Part shown: positions 1 to 7,485 of the stretch, piece by piece
Layout: every line of letters starts with the position of its first letter
Numbering within the stretch: the first letter of the stretch is position 1
Made by a program: the position numbers and the translations under genes
Notes under the pieces: generated by a model
Databases searched by the model: none
Told to the model about the DNA's origin: nothing
Seen by the model: the letters and a program-made list of their open reading frames with translations, nothing else
From: Phycisphaerales bacterium
GTDB lineage: Bacteria; Planctomycetota; Phycisphaerae; Phycisphaerales; UBA1924
DNA: 64,000 nucleotides
Direction: 5' to 3'
Assembly (NCBI GenBank): GCA_029260555.1
Contig: JAJDCZ010000010.1
Coordinates: 21,305 to 85,304, forward strand

Positions 1-1
1 T

Positions 2-475
2 GTTGCCAGAAATATTACCTGGTTGCGTACCTTCTCACCTGTGATCGGACCACTGACTCGTTCGCTTGCAGCTGCACGGTTTTGCAGACTGCTGGGTACG
101 CTTGAAGGCAATGGCGTACCCCTGCTCGCAGCCATGAAAATCGCTCGTGATGCTGCCAACAATGTCCTGCTCGAAGAAGCCATCGACAAAGCAACTGAAG
201 CGGTCCAGGCTGGTCAACCTCTGGCACCCCCATTAGCTGAGAGTGGGCTCTTTGAGGAAGATGTGATCGAGATGATCGCTGTTGCAGAGGCCGCTGCAAA
301 TCTGGATAAAGTCTTGGTGGGTATCGCGGAGACAATCGAAAGTCGCATCGACCGAATGCTCTCCGTGGCGGTCCGATTGCTGGAACCCCTGCTCCTGATG
401 GCACTTGCGGGTGTCGTGGTGATTGTTGCTGCGGGTCTTATTCTGCCGATGGCTAAGCTGAGCAGTGCAATTTGA
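2..475 (+). CDS. gspF: Type II secretion system inner-membrane platform protein GspF, C-terminal part (5' truncated by window edge)
   Basis: The reading frame is open from the first bases, so the gene begins before the window; about 157 codons are seen. The visible part matches the second GspF/PilC repeat: a cytoplasmic helical bundle (motifs RLLGTLEGNGVPLLAAM and GEL/GLFEEDVIEMIAVAE-type) followed by a C-terminal membrane helix (LLEPLLLMALAGVVVIVAAG). GspF sits in the inner membrane and couples the GspE ATPase to pseudopilus assembly. It is followed, after 149 bp, by the pseudopilin genes, the usual gspF-gspG order; gspE is expected upstream of the window. A TTG at 23 is only an internal codon, not a credible start. 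Family assignment is firm; the subtype (T2SS rather than type IV pilus) comes from the neighbouring pseudopilins and secretin. Confidence 0.9.
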   Translation, partial: VARNITWLRTFSPVIGPLTRSLAAARFCRLLGTLEGNGVPLLAAMKIARDAANNVLLEEAIDKATEAVQAGQPLAPPLAESGLFEEDVIEMIAVAEAAANLDKVLVGIAETIESRIDRMLSVAVRLLEPLLLMALAGVVVIVAAGLILPMAKLSSAI

Positions 476-478
476 AAC

Positions 479-517
479 TTGAACACAAGCTTCAGCATAA
501 AAAAGGCTTGTGTTCAA
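479..517. promoter_or_regulatory. Perfect 12-bp inverted repeat between gspF and gspG
   Basis: Arms at 479-490 (TTGAACACAAGC) and 506-517 (GCTTGTGTTCAA) are exact reverse complements around a 15-nt loop. There is no T-run after it, so it is not a canonical intrinsic terminator. Its position just upstream of the major pseudopilin gene suggests an mRNA stabilising, processing or partial-termination hairpin that sets gspG expression apart from gspF. That role is inference. Confidence 0.6.
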
Positions 518-536
518 CATAACTCTATGCTAGTGT
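508..536 (+). promoter_or_regulatory. Weak candidate promoter for gspG
   Basis: TTGTGT (508-513) and TAGTGT (531-536) are spaced by 17 bp, and TGC precedes the -10, giving an extended -10 look. Both hexamers are poor matches and the -35 overlaps the right arm of the hairpin, so this is only a candidate. Confidence 0.25.
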
Positions 537-624
537 AGACTAAGTCCGCCGGGTCAGAGGATGTGTGAGGGCGTCTTTCGTACTCGATTCTGACCAGTGG
601 TTTGCACAGAAAGGAAGCTGAGCA

Positions 625-1164
625 ATGACAGCATCACACCTTGGTTTTCGTCGTGTTCGTAATGGTATCCACACCCGCCAAGCCGGCTTTACGCTCATTG
701 AAGTCATGATCGTGATCGCAATCATCCTGCTGCTGGCGGGGCTCGTTGGTGTCACGCTCTTCAAACAAAAAGACGAAGCAAAAGCAGGCACCGTTCAGAT
801 TCAGATGCGCAACATCGAATCGGCGCTCAAAGAGTTCCGCCGCGTGTATGACCGTTGGCCCAATGATGATGAAGGGATTTCAGTTCTCTGGGATCAGGAA
901 TCGCTCGACCCCGAAGCTCCTGAGAGCAAATGGAAAAAGTTTCTTGAGAAGCCCGTACCCAACGATGGCTGGGGAAATGAATGGGGCTATCGCCAGGTTT
1001 CAGAAAACGGCGATGAAGATCAATACGACCTGTGGTCCTTCGGTCCGGACGGCGAAGAAGCAACCGAAGACGATATCACCTCGTGGGTCTCCAGCGAAGA
1101 TGGTTCGTTTGATGACTTTGGCGATATGGACACGGGCGGCATGCCAGATGGCGGGGGCAACTGA
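625..1164 (+). CDS. gspG: Major pseudopilin GspG
   Basis: Encodes a 179-residue pseudopilin. A 21-residue basic leader ends in the prepilin peptidase site G^FTLIEVMIVIAII (Gly at about residue 21, conserved Glu five residues after cleavage), followed by the hydrophobic N-terminal helix. The globular part has the GspG signature region: a helix (MRNIESALKEFRRVYDRWP) and the loop with GWGNEWGYR and DLWSFGPDGEEATEDDI typical of the calcium-binding GspG C-terminus. GspG polymerises into the periplasmic pseudopilus that pushes substrate through the secretin. The protein ends in an extra acidic, Gly-rich tail (about residues 158-179). The start has a good Shine-Dalgarno (GGAAG, 7 nt spacing). It is first in a run of tightly packed pseudopilin genes. 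Confidence 0.95.
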   Translation: MTASHLGFRRVRNGIHTRQAGFTLIEVMIVIAIILLLAGLVGVTLFKQKDEAKAGTVQIQMRNIESALKEFRRVYDRWPNDDEGISVLWDQESLDPEAPESKWKKFLEKPVPNDGWGNEWGYRQVSENGDEDQYDLWSFGPDGEEATEDDITSWVSSEDGSFDDFGDMDTGGMPDGGGN

Positions 1165-1190
1165 GCACGGGCAAGGCGGTGTCATTGCCA

Positions 1191-2012
1191 ATGAACACTA
1201 AAGGGTTCACGCTGATCGAGCTGTTGTTCGCGATGTTTGCAATCATTGCGATTCTGTCGCTCTCCATGCCCATGATGCTCTCTCGCCTGGGACAGGCAAG
1301 ACACGATGCTGGTCTTAATCAGATTTCCATCGCTATCTCGCTGGTTCAGTCCAAAGCCATTCGAGAAAGCGCAGCGTACAAACTCTCATCTCACACACGC
1401 GAAGACCACACCGTTGAACTGATCGCCCAGCCATTGATTCAGACCACTGAACCGCAACTCACTCCAGAACTTGACGAAACAGACATGCAAGGCATCGGAG
1501 GCTCGATTGACCCTGTGGAAGCATCGTTCAATGAAGAGCCTTACTTTGCAGATGTACCAATGAGCCCATGGATCGTCGTTCAACTTCCCGAAGGTGTCAG
1601 CATCATCAAAGACGATAACTCCGAGTCCGATGCTTTGCTCGAACTGGGTGAAGATGATGAACTCAGCACACTCATGCAGGATACCGACTCAGACTCTCTC
1701 GATATGGGCAATCCCGTCTCGTTGGTTAGTTTGGATAACGCACTCACTACGGACGATCTTCCCATTGCGATCTTTCTCGCTGATGGCCAGATTCTTCCCC
1801 TCACACCTGTCCGCATTCAACACAAAAAATCTTCCCCGGTGTACCGTCTGGTGCTGAGCGACTGGATTGATGCCGCACAGTTCGAGCCGATCCTGTCTCA
1901 AGATGAGTTATTCGATCAGGAGAGTGATTTTTCTGAAGATGCCATGCAGCAGAATGATCCAGGCATGGCTCAGCCTGCGGACCTGCGTGCCTCGCCACGG
2001 GGGGCGCCATGA
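1191..2012 (+). CDS. gspH: GspH-like minor pseudopilin with long acidic C-terminal region
   Basis: The ATG at 1191 gives a short leader MNTKG^FTLIELLFAMFAIIAIL, a textbook prepilin site; GTG at 1179 would add four residues but has no benefit, and GGCGG ends 11 nt before the ATG. The product is 273 residues, long for a GspH/FimT pseudopilin. After the N-terminal helix and a helix with QISIAISLVQSKAIR, the middle and C-terminus are rich in Asp, Glu and Ser (for example SESDALLELGEDDELSTLMQ and the last 40 residues). Minor pseudopilins form the tip complex that starts pseudopilus assembly. Its stop overlaps the next start by 4 bp. Assignment to H rather than another minor pseudopilin rests on gene order. 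Confidence 0.75.
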   Translation: MNTKGFTLIELLFAMFAIIAILSLSMPMMLSRLGQARHDAGLNQISIAISLVQSKAIRESAAYKLSSHTREDHTVELIAQPLIQTTEPQLTPELDETDMQGIGGSIDPVEASFNEEPYFADVPMSPWIVVQLPEGVSIIKDDNSESDALLELGEDDELSTLMQDTDSDSLDMGNPVSLVSLDNALTTDDLPIAIFLADGQILPLTPVRIQHKKSSPVYRLVLSDWIDAAQFEPILSQDELFDQESDFSEDAMQQNDPGMAQPADLRASPRGAP

Positions 2013-2533
2013 TTCAGATGCGACTCGGCCAATCAGCACGCGGTGCGATCCTCTTTGAAGCGATCCTGGCAACATCGGTATTTGTTGTTTCAGGTCTGGC
2101 GATCCTTGCCATGCTTGATCAGGCAGTATCACGGATGACCGCGATTCAGCAGGCTGAAGAAGCTGTGGATCTGGCCCGTTCTGCGATGGCAAAGATCGAA
2201 GCGTCGCTGGCAACGCCCGAGTCCCTCAATGGTCCTGTCGATCCCATGGAAGACCAAGCCATGGATTCTGGCAGCATCGGCCCACCCATGCTCTCAGGTC
2301 AGGATGCCCGCTGGGAACTTTTCATAGACACCGAACCATCCAGCTTCCCCGGGCTCACCCTCGTATCCGTCCGTGCTGTTCGACTTGACAACGCTGGCAA
2401 TCCTGATGAATCCATCGCCTACGAACTGCGTCAGCTTGTTAAACTCTTTGAGGACGATTCATCTCATTTCATCGAAGCAGGACCGGGCCTCTCCAGCACC
2501 GCGTTTGAACACGCCGCAGGAGGCCTGCCATGA
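2009..2533 (+). CDS. gspI: GspI-like minor pseudopilin
   Basis: A 174-residue protein with an N-terminal hydrophobic helix (AILFEAILATSVFVVSGLAILAM) carrying the conserved Glu after the predicted cleavage point; the site reads RGAILFEA, so Gly-Ala replaces the usual Gly-Phe. A periplasmic alpha/beta domain follows (DARWELFIDTEPSSF, LVSVRAVRL). Order between H-like and J-like genes and the length agree with GspI, a member of the tip trimer I-J-K. It starts at the ATGA overlap with the upstream gene and ends with an ATGA overlap with the downstream one, so translation is coupled. Sequence similarity to GspI is modest; order is the main argument. Confidence 0.7.
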   Translation: MIQMRLGQSARGAILFEAILATSVFVVSGLAILAMLDQAVSRMTAIQQAEEAVDLARSAMAKIEASLATPESLNGPVDPMEDQAMDSGSIGPPMLSGQDARWELFIDTEPSSFPGLTLVSVRAVRLDNAGNPDESIAYELRQLVKLFEDDSSHFIEAGPGLSSTAFEHAAGGLP

Positions 2534-3309
2534 AAATCCATAACAAAGCATTCACACTTCTGGAAGTCATGCTGACAATCGTTGTCCTCGGCTTTCTTAT
2601 GGGCGGCCTGTTCTCGTTTCTATGGAATCTCGAAGCAAGACGCGACGAACTCCAACGCCTTTCAAACACGAGCCGTGCTGTCAGCTTCATGTTTGACACT
2701 CTCGAACGCGATATCTTCACATGCGTTGCCTCAGCAGCGGGCCACTCTGGTGTGCAAGGCGATGCCACCAGCCTCAACATCTACTGGCGAGGTCTCACAC
2801 CCATTGATCCGGGGCAGCAAACAACCTTTTCTGATCTGGGTACCACCAGCATCAGTTTCACTCAGTCATCTCGTACACTCTCGTTCACTCGGCACGATCC
2901 CGTCAGCACCAGCAGCCCCCAGCAAATCACCAGTGGCTTCGAGCGAATCCGCATCCGCTACTACGACGGCAATACATGGCAAAGCTCGTTTGACAGCCAG
3001 GCTGCTGGCTCACTCCCCTCTGCCATCGAAATCGCAATCTGGTTCAACTTGAATCCCGACACGCAATCGCCTTTTGAAGCAGATTTCGCCACAACAGACC
3101 AGACTTTGCTTCCTGAGTCCAGCTCTGACATCGATGACGCATTCATGGATGAAGATCCATTTGATCTGGACGATCTGGCTTCACTTCTTGATAGCGAAGA
3201 CGATCAGCCTCCAGATCGACTGCGTGTGATCGCCATTCCAGATGCAGCCCCTTCGACAAGCCAAACTGCTCGCCAACCAGCCGGTGACAGCAGCAGGAGG
3301 GGCCTATGA
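2530..3309 (+). CDS. gspJ: GspJ-like minor pseudopilin with acidic insert
   Basis: 259 residues. The leader and helix MKIHNKAFTLLEVMLTIVVLG show a type IV pilin-like cleavage site, here Ala-Phe rather than Gly-Phe. The globular part has GspJ-like features: a long helix (RDELQRLSNTSRAVSFMFDTLERDIFT) followed by beta strands and the RIRYYDGNTWQSSFD segment. Residues about 205-235 are very acidic (SSDIDDAFMDEDPFDLDDL), similar to stretches in the H- and K-like proteins. It shares ATGA junctions with both neighbours. GspJ would join I and K in the pseudopilus tip. Confidence 0.8.
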   Translation: MKIHNKAFTLLEVMLTIVVLGFLMGGLFSFLWNLEARRDELQRLSNTSRAVSFMFDTLERDIFTCVASAAGHSGVQGDATSLNIYWRGLTPIDPGQQTTFSDLGTTSISFTQSSRTLSFTRHDPVSTSSPQQITSGFERIRIRYYDGNTWQSSFDSQAAGSLPSAIEIAIWFNLNPDTQSPFEADFATTDQTLLPESSSDIDDAFMDEDPFDLDDLASLLDSEDDQPPDRLRVIAIPDAAPSTSQTARQPAGDSSRRGL

Positions 3310-4925
3310 AGAACCGATATCAATTGCGTTCGTTTGTTTTACTCACGGTGCTTGTCATCATCACGCTGGCAGCCCTTGCTGCAAGCACAGTCATGTTCAA
3401 TGCTGATGCTCAGTCTGATCTTGGTGATGCAACCACACGCCGTGTGCAGAGCAGGGCTCTTGCCTGGTCAGGCGTGCAGGCGATGATGGCTGAACTTGCA
3501 GACCAACGCACCGACCTTCTCCTGGGCAGCACCCCCGCGCTCTCTGAAAGTTTCACGCTCTACACAGATGAACTGGACAACCGGGGTGTTGTGCGACTTG
3601 TGCCCATGGAATCAGGCATGCGCCTTGAAAGTGAATCCGCCAAACTTGATCTGAATACTGCCACCGCTGAGATGCTCGCCAAACTGTCAAGCGTAGATGA
3701 ATCTCTGGCTCAGCGCATCGTTCAAGCCCGGCAACGCAGCTTGTTCCAAAGCCCCGAAGAGTTGCTTGGCGTTTCGGGTGTCACGCCTTACCTTCTCTAT
3801 GGCTCAGCCGTTGGTACACCAGGCGATGAGTTCACCATGAGCGACTCGTCATTCCCGTCTGGATCATCTGATTCCGCACTGCCCTTGCGTACATTGGTCA
3901 CCGTATTTTCATTTGATCCCAGCACACAATCAGGGGTTGGCCCCGATGCTGAGGTCCACGAAGATCAACCCCGAATCAATCTGAATGTCGCATGGTCCGA
4001 TGAACTTGAAGCCCAGCTCAGGGATAGATTCAGCCAGCCCATTGCAGATCTTGTAAAGCGTGAGATTGAGCAAGGCAATCGCTTTGCTTCCGCCAAAGAT
4101 TTGACCGAATCTGCCTTGGCACGCAGCGAAGATGCAGACTTGGCTCAGATACTCGATGCATTCACGACTAGCACTGCAAGCTTTGTGCCTGGCCTTGTTG
4201 ATGTCGCACACGCACCACGAGAAGTCCTGGCCTGCTTGCCTGGTATCGACGCATCAGTGGCGGATGCAATTGTACAGTCGCGCGCCACTGCTGACGAACG
4301 CACCCAAGGCACAAGTGCATGGCTGACAGGTGCCTCAGATGGATCAGGTATCGTGGATCGAGCAACTTACGCTGAACTGTCCAGCTCTATTCGAGGCCGA
4401 TCACTCCAGTGGCGTTTCCGCATCGAAGCTGGAATCCTGCCCGCTGAGACACTGTCACTCGGCCCCAACATTGGAGGCAGCATCGGCGAAACTGCCGACA
4501 TCAGCGATGCCAAACTGCGAGATCGTGTCGTGTACGATGTTGTCGTAGATTTATCCACACCCGAGCCTCGCGTTGCCTATCTCCGCGATCTGACCAACTG
4601 GCAAGCGGTTTCTGCCTGGAACCAATCGCGTCAGAAGACTCTTTCAACTGATCCCTCAGACATGCTTGCAGATGAAGAGTTTAGTAACGAGTCGTTGCCC
4701 CGTGTTGATAGCATGGATGAGCTGGATACAGAAGACGACACCAGCCCCCTCTCTGATTCACTCTTTGAAGATGACTTTGGTTTTTCAGATTCAGTTGATC
4801 TTCAGCCTGTGACAGTTCCAGACGATTCTGAATCCAGTGATGATCCGCCAACTGCTCCTGGCAAATCATCAGCATCAGACTCTGGTCGCATTGGTCGCTG
4901 GCGTGCAAGTGGGGGAGGATCGTAA
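3306..4925 (+). CDS. gspK: GspK-like pseudopilin with helix-hairpin-helix domains
   Basis: 539 residues, larger than the usual GspK of about 330. The N-terminal membrane helix (FVLLTVLVIITLAALAASTV) lacks the Glu at position 5 of the mature form, as is normal for GspK. The periplasmic part includes the typical segments KLDLNTATAEMLAKL and SLAQRIVQARQ and a second copy of the helix-hairpin-helix type (VDVAHAPREVLACLPGI, residues about 298-315). The last 90 residues are low-complexity, rich in Asp, Ser and Glu. GspK caps the pseudopilus tip. The ATG overlaps the stop of the J-like gene; the next gene starts directly after the TAA. Confidence 0.85.
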   Translation: MKNRYQLRSFVLLTVLVIITLAALAASTVMFNADAQSDLGDATTRRVQSRALAWSGVQAMMAELADQRTDLLLGSTPALSESFTLYTDELDNRGVVRLVPMESGMRLESESAKLDLNTATAEMLAKLSSVDESLAQRIVQARQRSLFQSPEELLGVSGVTPYLLYGSAVGTPGDEFTMSDSSFPSGSSDSALPLRTLVTVFSFDPSTQSGVGPDAEVHEDQPRINLNVAWSDELEAQLRDRFSQPIADLVKREIEQGNRFASAKDLTESALARSEDADLAQILDAFTTSTASFVPGLVDVAHAPREVLACLPGIDASVADAIVQSRATADERTQGTSAWLTGASDGSGIVDRATYAELSSSIRGRSLQWRFRIEAGILPAETLSLGPNIGGSIGETADISDAKLRDRVVYDVVVDLSTPEPRVAYLRDLTNWQAVSAWNQSRQKTLSTDPSDMLADEEFSNESLPRVDSMDELDTEDDTSPLSDSLFEDDFGFSDSVDLQPVTVPDDSESSDDPPTAPGKSSASDSGRIGRWRASGGGS

Positions 4926-6464
4926 ATGAAAAGCAATGCACGAAAACTTCTGCTTGAGCTTGCCGATCAGTACTTGATCGCTATCGAGGCTTCGCACTCT
5001 GGTGACAAGACAACGATCCATCGTTTCATCTGGCAGGATCGACCCAAAGAGCTTGATCCCGCAGATACTGCTGCGGTGGGCTCGTGGGTTCAGCGATGCC
5101 TCAAAGATAACGGCTTCAACTCCAAAAAGGTCATCCTGTCACTTCCACGAGACATGGTTGTTCTCAAAAGAATGCACCTGCCTCTGGAGGCTGACAACCA
5201 GTCAGACATCGCGGACATGGTTCGGCTTCAGATGTCCCGTCAGCTCACGATGGAACTCCAAGGCACCGCAATTGACTTCGTACCCATCGAAGACAATGAC
5301 AGTGATGACCGTCAAGGTGTCATGGTCCTTGCTGCAGCCCTTCCGCTGGATCGACATCAGTGGCTCACGGATTCCTGCAAGCATGCAAGCCTGAAAATCG
5401 AGCGTATCAGCCTGCGCTCTGCAGGCGTAGCCGCCATGCTCATGTCCCATGCTGAGACCATCGACGGTGCGGTGCTAGGGATCTCCGCTACGGGAACCTC
5501 CGGCGACTTTGTCGTCATGGACAAGCAGGGGCTTATCTTTGCCCGTGCTGCGGATCTGTCTGACTCCAAAGTTGATGACCCTGTTGACAAACGCGTTCAT
5601 CGCATTGTGGTTGAAGCAAAGCGCACCTGGATGAGCTATCGCGTCGGCCATGAATCCGCCTCAATCAACTCTATCGTGGTTCTGGGTGATGATGAACTGT
5701 CCCGCATGGTCTCACAAGAGATCGGCAAAAACCTTGAGATGGCAAGTTCGTCCATTTCGATAGAGCAAAGGATCGATACTCCGGAAGGTACACCGTACCA
5801 GACGCTCACACAAATCTCGCCTCTGGCAGGGCTGCTTACTGAATCAACACTTGACTTTGCCAATCCCAGAAAAGCTCCAGATCGCGCAGCTCGCGTAAGG
5901 CAACTCGTTCTGGCCTCCTTCTTTTTATTCATCCTTGTTGTCGGAACAGGCTTCGTCGTCATTAACAGCCGCTTGTCGAGCTTGCAGTCCCAGCTCGGTC
6001 TGGTGCAAAGCCAGGCGCGGGAAGTTCAAAACGAATACCGCGAATACCTGAGGAACGATGCCAGGCTCTCAAACATTCAACAGCATGTCGATGCCCGCGT
6101 AGACTGGCTCGCACACATGGACCAGTTGTTCAGCGTTGCACCGCCACCAGGTCAAATCCTTCTCAACAACCTGAAAGCATCCATGGAACCCAGCGTCAGC
6201 TTCACGCCTGTCAAAATCGGCTCAAGAAGAAAATACGCTGGTGGAAAATGGTCCCACACAACCACAGCCTCGTTCAGTCTTTCTGGTCATGTCGCAAACC
6301 GCTCCATCACCACTCAACTCCGTCAGCAACTACTGGCTGTCAAAGGTTATTCCGTGCTCAGCAAAGGCCCTGATGTCGATGATCGCTTTGACATCCTCAT
6401 CACCACCAGATTGCCCACGCCCTACCCCGGCAACTCATCAACAACGCCGGAGCAAAACCCATGA
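4926..6464 (+). CDS. gspL: GspL-like assembly platform protein (PilM-PilN type)
   Basis: 512 residues. The first about 310 residues look like the actin-like cytoplasmic domain of GspL/PilM (KVILSLPRDMVVLKRMHLP, LMSHAETIDGAVLGISATG). One membrane helix follows (LVLASFFLFILVVGTGFVVI, about residues 328-348), then a coiled-coil (SLQSQLGLVQSQAREVQNEYREYL) and a small ferredoxin-like periplasmic domain, as in PilN. GspL anchors the GspE ATPase to the inner membrane and contacts GspM. It starts one base after the gspK stop and ends in an ATGA overlap with the next gene. The family call rests on architecture and position. Confidence 0.8.
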   Translation: MKSNARKLLLELADQYLIAIEASHSGDKTTIHRFIWQDRPKELDPADTAAVGSWVQRCLKDNGFNSKKVILSLPRDMVVLKRMHLPLEADNQSDIADMVRLQMSRQLTMELQGTAIDFVPIEDNDSDDRQGVMVLAAALPLDRHQWLTDSCKHASLKIERISLRSAGVAAMLMSHAETIDGAVLGISATGTSGDFVVMDKQGLIFARAADLSDSKVDDPVDKRVHRIVVEAKRTWMSYRVGHESASINSIVVLGDDELSRMVSQEIGKNLEMASSSISIEQRIDTPEGTPYQTLTQISPLAGLLTESTLDFANPRKAPDRAARVRQLVLASFFLFILVVGTGFVVINSRLSSLQSQLGLVQSQAREVQNEYREYLRNDARLSNIQQHVDARVDWLAHMDQLFSVAPPPGQILLNNLKASMEPSVSFTPVKIGSRRKYAGGKWSHTTTASFSLSGHVANRSITTQLRQQLLAVKGYSVLSKGPDVDDRFDILITTRLPTPYPGNSSTTPEQNP

Positions 6465-7423
6465 AAAATCGCAAGATCATCATGGTCTCGGTGTGTGTTG
6501 TCATCGCCTGCATCTTCACTCTGTTGATTTATCAACGGGTGTATGTCACACCAAGCAGTGAACTTCGCCAACAGATCTCGTCGCTCAGCAATGCCATCGA
6601 CGCAACCAGCAAAAGACTCAAAGATCAATGGCGTGTTGAGAAGCAACTCAAAACCTTTGCCGACACAACACTCGGCACCAGAGAAGATCAGGTTCGTGCT
6701 CGTCTGCGATCCCTGCTCGCACAACTCGCCAAACGCTGTGAGCTGACTCAAGTAGTAGTCAATGATTCAAGCCCCGTGCTCTTGACAAATCCTGCTGCAA
6801 AGCTCCGTGTGAGCGAGTTTGATCGCAAAGCAAGATCCAGACCCGATGCTGTCATCGTCAAAGGCGACCTCTCTGCTGTCGGCTCATACGAACAGGTCAA
6901 CCATGCCCTTGCGCTGCTCCAGGCTCAGCCCTGGATCCACTCATTCAACTCATATCAGATCAAGCCAGAAAGTACAAAGGACCGAATCCTGTTCGAACTT
7001 CATGCACAGGTGAGTACCATTTATTTGCCCGATTTCATGCCTGTCGAGCAAGCTCATCTCGCCGAGCTCGACAGCGACAAAGCATGGCTCGCGCTCGCTG
7101 CGACAAACTTATTCACAAAGCCCAAAGTTGTTCCGCCCGTCCAGGTGGCTCAAAATCCACCGCCACCGCCGACTCCTGCACCCATCCCATACCACGATTG
7201 GCGCGTGACAGGTATCGCAAATGGAAGGGCAGGCGTGCGGATTGTTCTTGTCAAACTTAGTACTGGTAAGGGTTTATCAGTTTCGCCAGGTGATCTTGTT
7301 GCAGAAGTCAAAGCAACTCTGGTTTCAGGCTCAGGTGAATCGGCCATCTTTGAAATCGAAGGAAAAGACTGGATTGTGAACATGGGCCAGACGCTCGCAC
7401 AGCGCAGGCCATTAAAAGGGTAG
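6461..7423 (+). CDS. GspM/PilO-like protein with a PilP/GspC-like C-terminal domain
   Basis: 320 residues. The N-terminus has a short cytoplasmic stretch and one membrane helix (IIMVSVCVVIACIFTLLIY), then a coiled-coil (SSLSNAIDATSKRLKDQWRVEKQL) and a ferredoxin-like domain of the PilO/GspM kind. A proline-rich linker (PPPPPTPAPIPYHDW, about residues 228-242) leads to about 75 residues resembling the HR domain of GspC or PilP (WRVTGIANG, SPGDLVAEVKATLV, FEIEGKDWIVNMGQTL), the part that binds secretin N-domains. A fusion of this sort would explain why no separate gspC is seen. The fused reading is inference; the linker and the two regions are visible. Confidence 0.65.
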   Translation: MKNRKIIMVSVCVVIACIFTLLIYQRVYVTPSSELRQQISSLSNAIDATSKRLKDQWRVEKQLKTFADTTLGTREDQVRARLRSLLAQLAKRCELTQVVVNDSSPVLLTNPAAKLRVSEFDRKARSRPDAVIVKGDLSAVGSYEQVNHALALLQAQPWIHSFNSYQIKPESTKDRILFELHAQVSTIYLPDFMPVEQAHLAELDSDKAWLALAATNLFTKPKVVPPVQVAQNPPPPPTPAPIPYHDWRVTGIANGRAGVRIVLVKLSTGKGLSVSPGDLVAEVKATLVSGSGESAIFEIEGKDWIVNMGQTLAQRRPLKG

Positions 7424-7485
7424 ACTGTCCTGCATCAAGGACTGAACTGAGCCCGTGGAGACGGGCTTACGCCACGGAGAATGCC

